Shown here piece after piece: positions 13,207 through 13,650 of a stretch of DNA of 13,650 nt. Within the stretch, counting starts at the first letter, position 1. Each line of letters opens with the position of its first letter. The stretch is from Chitinophaga pinensis (lineage in GTDB: Bacteria > Bacteroidota > Bacteroidia > NS11-12g > UBA9320). A model generated the notes under the pieces. The model did no database searches. It was not told where the DNA came from and saw only the letters and a list, made by a program, of their open reading frames with translations. The stretch lies in NCBI GenBank assembly GCA_945890595.1, contig CAMDCQ010000052.1, forward strand, positions 1 through 13,650. The letters run 5' to 3'. The position numbers and the translations under genes were made by a program.

Positions 13207-13650
13207 CTAATCTATCTTAGTAAGTGTAATTCTAGCATACTCTCCCATAAGGGCATATTCACCAAAAGAAGTAAAATTGCAACCAGAACTTTGATCCATA
13301 AAAAACCATTCTCCTTCTAGTTTATTTATTCTTTTCTTTTCTAGACTTAAGTAATACAAATCAAAAAATTAGGCCAAGGTAATAGCTCATTATCAGGTAT
13401 ACCATCTCTAATAAAGCTAGCCAGATACAGGGAACGACTATACTTCTGATTCCCTTCAAAAGTCAAATCATCTTTATTCACATGCAAAGGTATGTTGTAA
13501 AGAAACTGGTTGCCTTCCGCGTCTCGTGCTTCAGTCTCATTTATTATAGCATAACCATCATCAGTTGCAATGATTTCAAAAGGGTCAAACGAGTAGGTCA
13601 TCGGGCATCCATGCTCTGTACCCCAGTCTTGGCAACATACGCTACCAGTA
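13207..13650 (-). pseudogene. frameshifted paralogue of the small lipoprotein gene, 5' partial
   Basis: The frame enters from the right edge as GSVCCQDWGTEHGCPMTYS followed by FEII, aligning with NVCC...HGCPMEYS...FEII of the intact lipoprotein gene nearby. It continues to PNFLICIT and stops at TAA 13349-13347. The homologous C-terminus resumes in another frame at 13368 (FFDLYYLSL..., then EGEWFFMD) and ends at TAG 13209-13207. It matches F-E-L..LS...SGNWKFID of the intact copy. The frames join if a run of six T (minus strand, 13368-13363) had one more T. The cause may be a real single-base deletion, slippage-based variation or a sequencing error. The N-terminus lies outside the window. No function is known. 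Confidence 0.68.

Noticed and set aside
1..13650. CRISPR array, tRNA or rRNA genes, transposase or integrase, restriction or toxin-antitoxin genes
   Set aside because: No regularly spaced direct repeats, cloverleaf-like segments or characteristic protein motifs of these systems were found on either strand.

Overview
The window reads as chromosomal DNA of a Bacteroidota bacterium, most likely of the order Flavobacteriales. Four things point there: a mevalonate pathway encoded by scattered GHMP-superfamily genes including a 'GYDIA'-type kinase; TAnnTTTG-type promoter elements lying just upstream of several start codons; almost no Shine-Dalgarno sequences; and short lipoprotein genes with LVQC- or SSC-type lipoboxes. 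No taxon below that level can be fixed by eye.

Region 1 (1-830) is the 3' part of an RmlD-like sugar-nucleotide reductase. It converges on region 2 with only six bases between the stop codons, and a perfect hairpin covers both stops. Region 2 (824-4807, all minus strand) is an isoprenoid block. In transcription order it encodes a GYDIA-family GHMP kinase (candidate phosphomevalonate kinase), diphosphomevalonate decarboxylase, a mevalonate-kinase-like GHMP kinase and a UbiA-family prenyltransferase. Together these would take mevalonate to isopentenyl diphosphate and then use a prenyl diphosphate. Region 3 (5010-9815, plus strand) is a tightly packed set of three genes: an acyl-CoA carboxylase carboxyltransferase subunit, a secreted subtilisin-family protease and a YtcJ-like amidohydrolase lipoprotein. 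It ends at a strong hairpin shared with the convergent citrate synthase gene (9990-11279, minus). A conserved-looking protein of unknown function (11407-12072) is transcribed divergently from citrate synthase.

Region 4 (about 12130-13650, minus strand) looks different: AT-rich lipoprotein genes, broken reading frames and hairpins. An intact small lipoprotein gene (12133-12762) has a clear paralogue at the window edge (13207-13650) that is frameshifted at a run of six T. Between them lies a second lipoprotein-type frame interrupted by an in-frame TAA, with a perfect 13-bp inverted repeat in its signal-peptide codons. A GC-rich bulged hairpin sits in the spacer next to it. This block is the accessory part of the window and the best place to look for something undescribed. 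I could not identify a known defence or mobile system in it.

The rest is ordinary housekeeping content, of interest mainly for the UbiA gene inside a mevalonate cluster and for promoters that imply very short leaders. No tRNA, rRNA, CRISPR array, transposase or integrase was seen.
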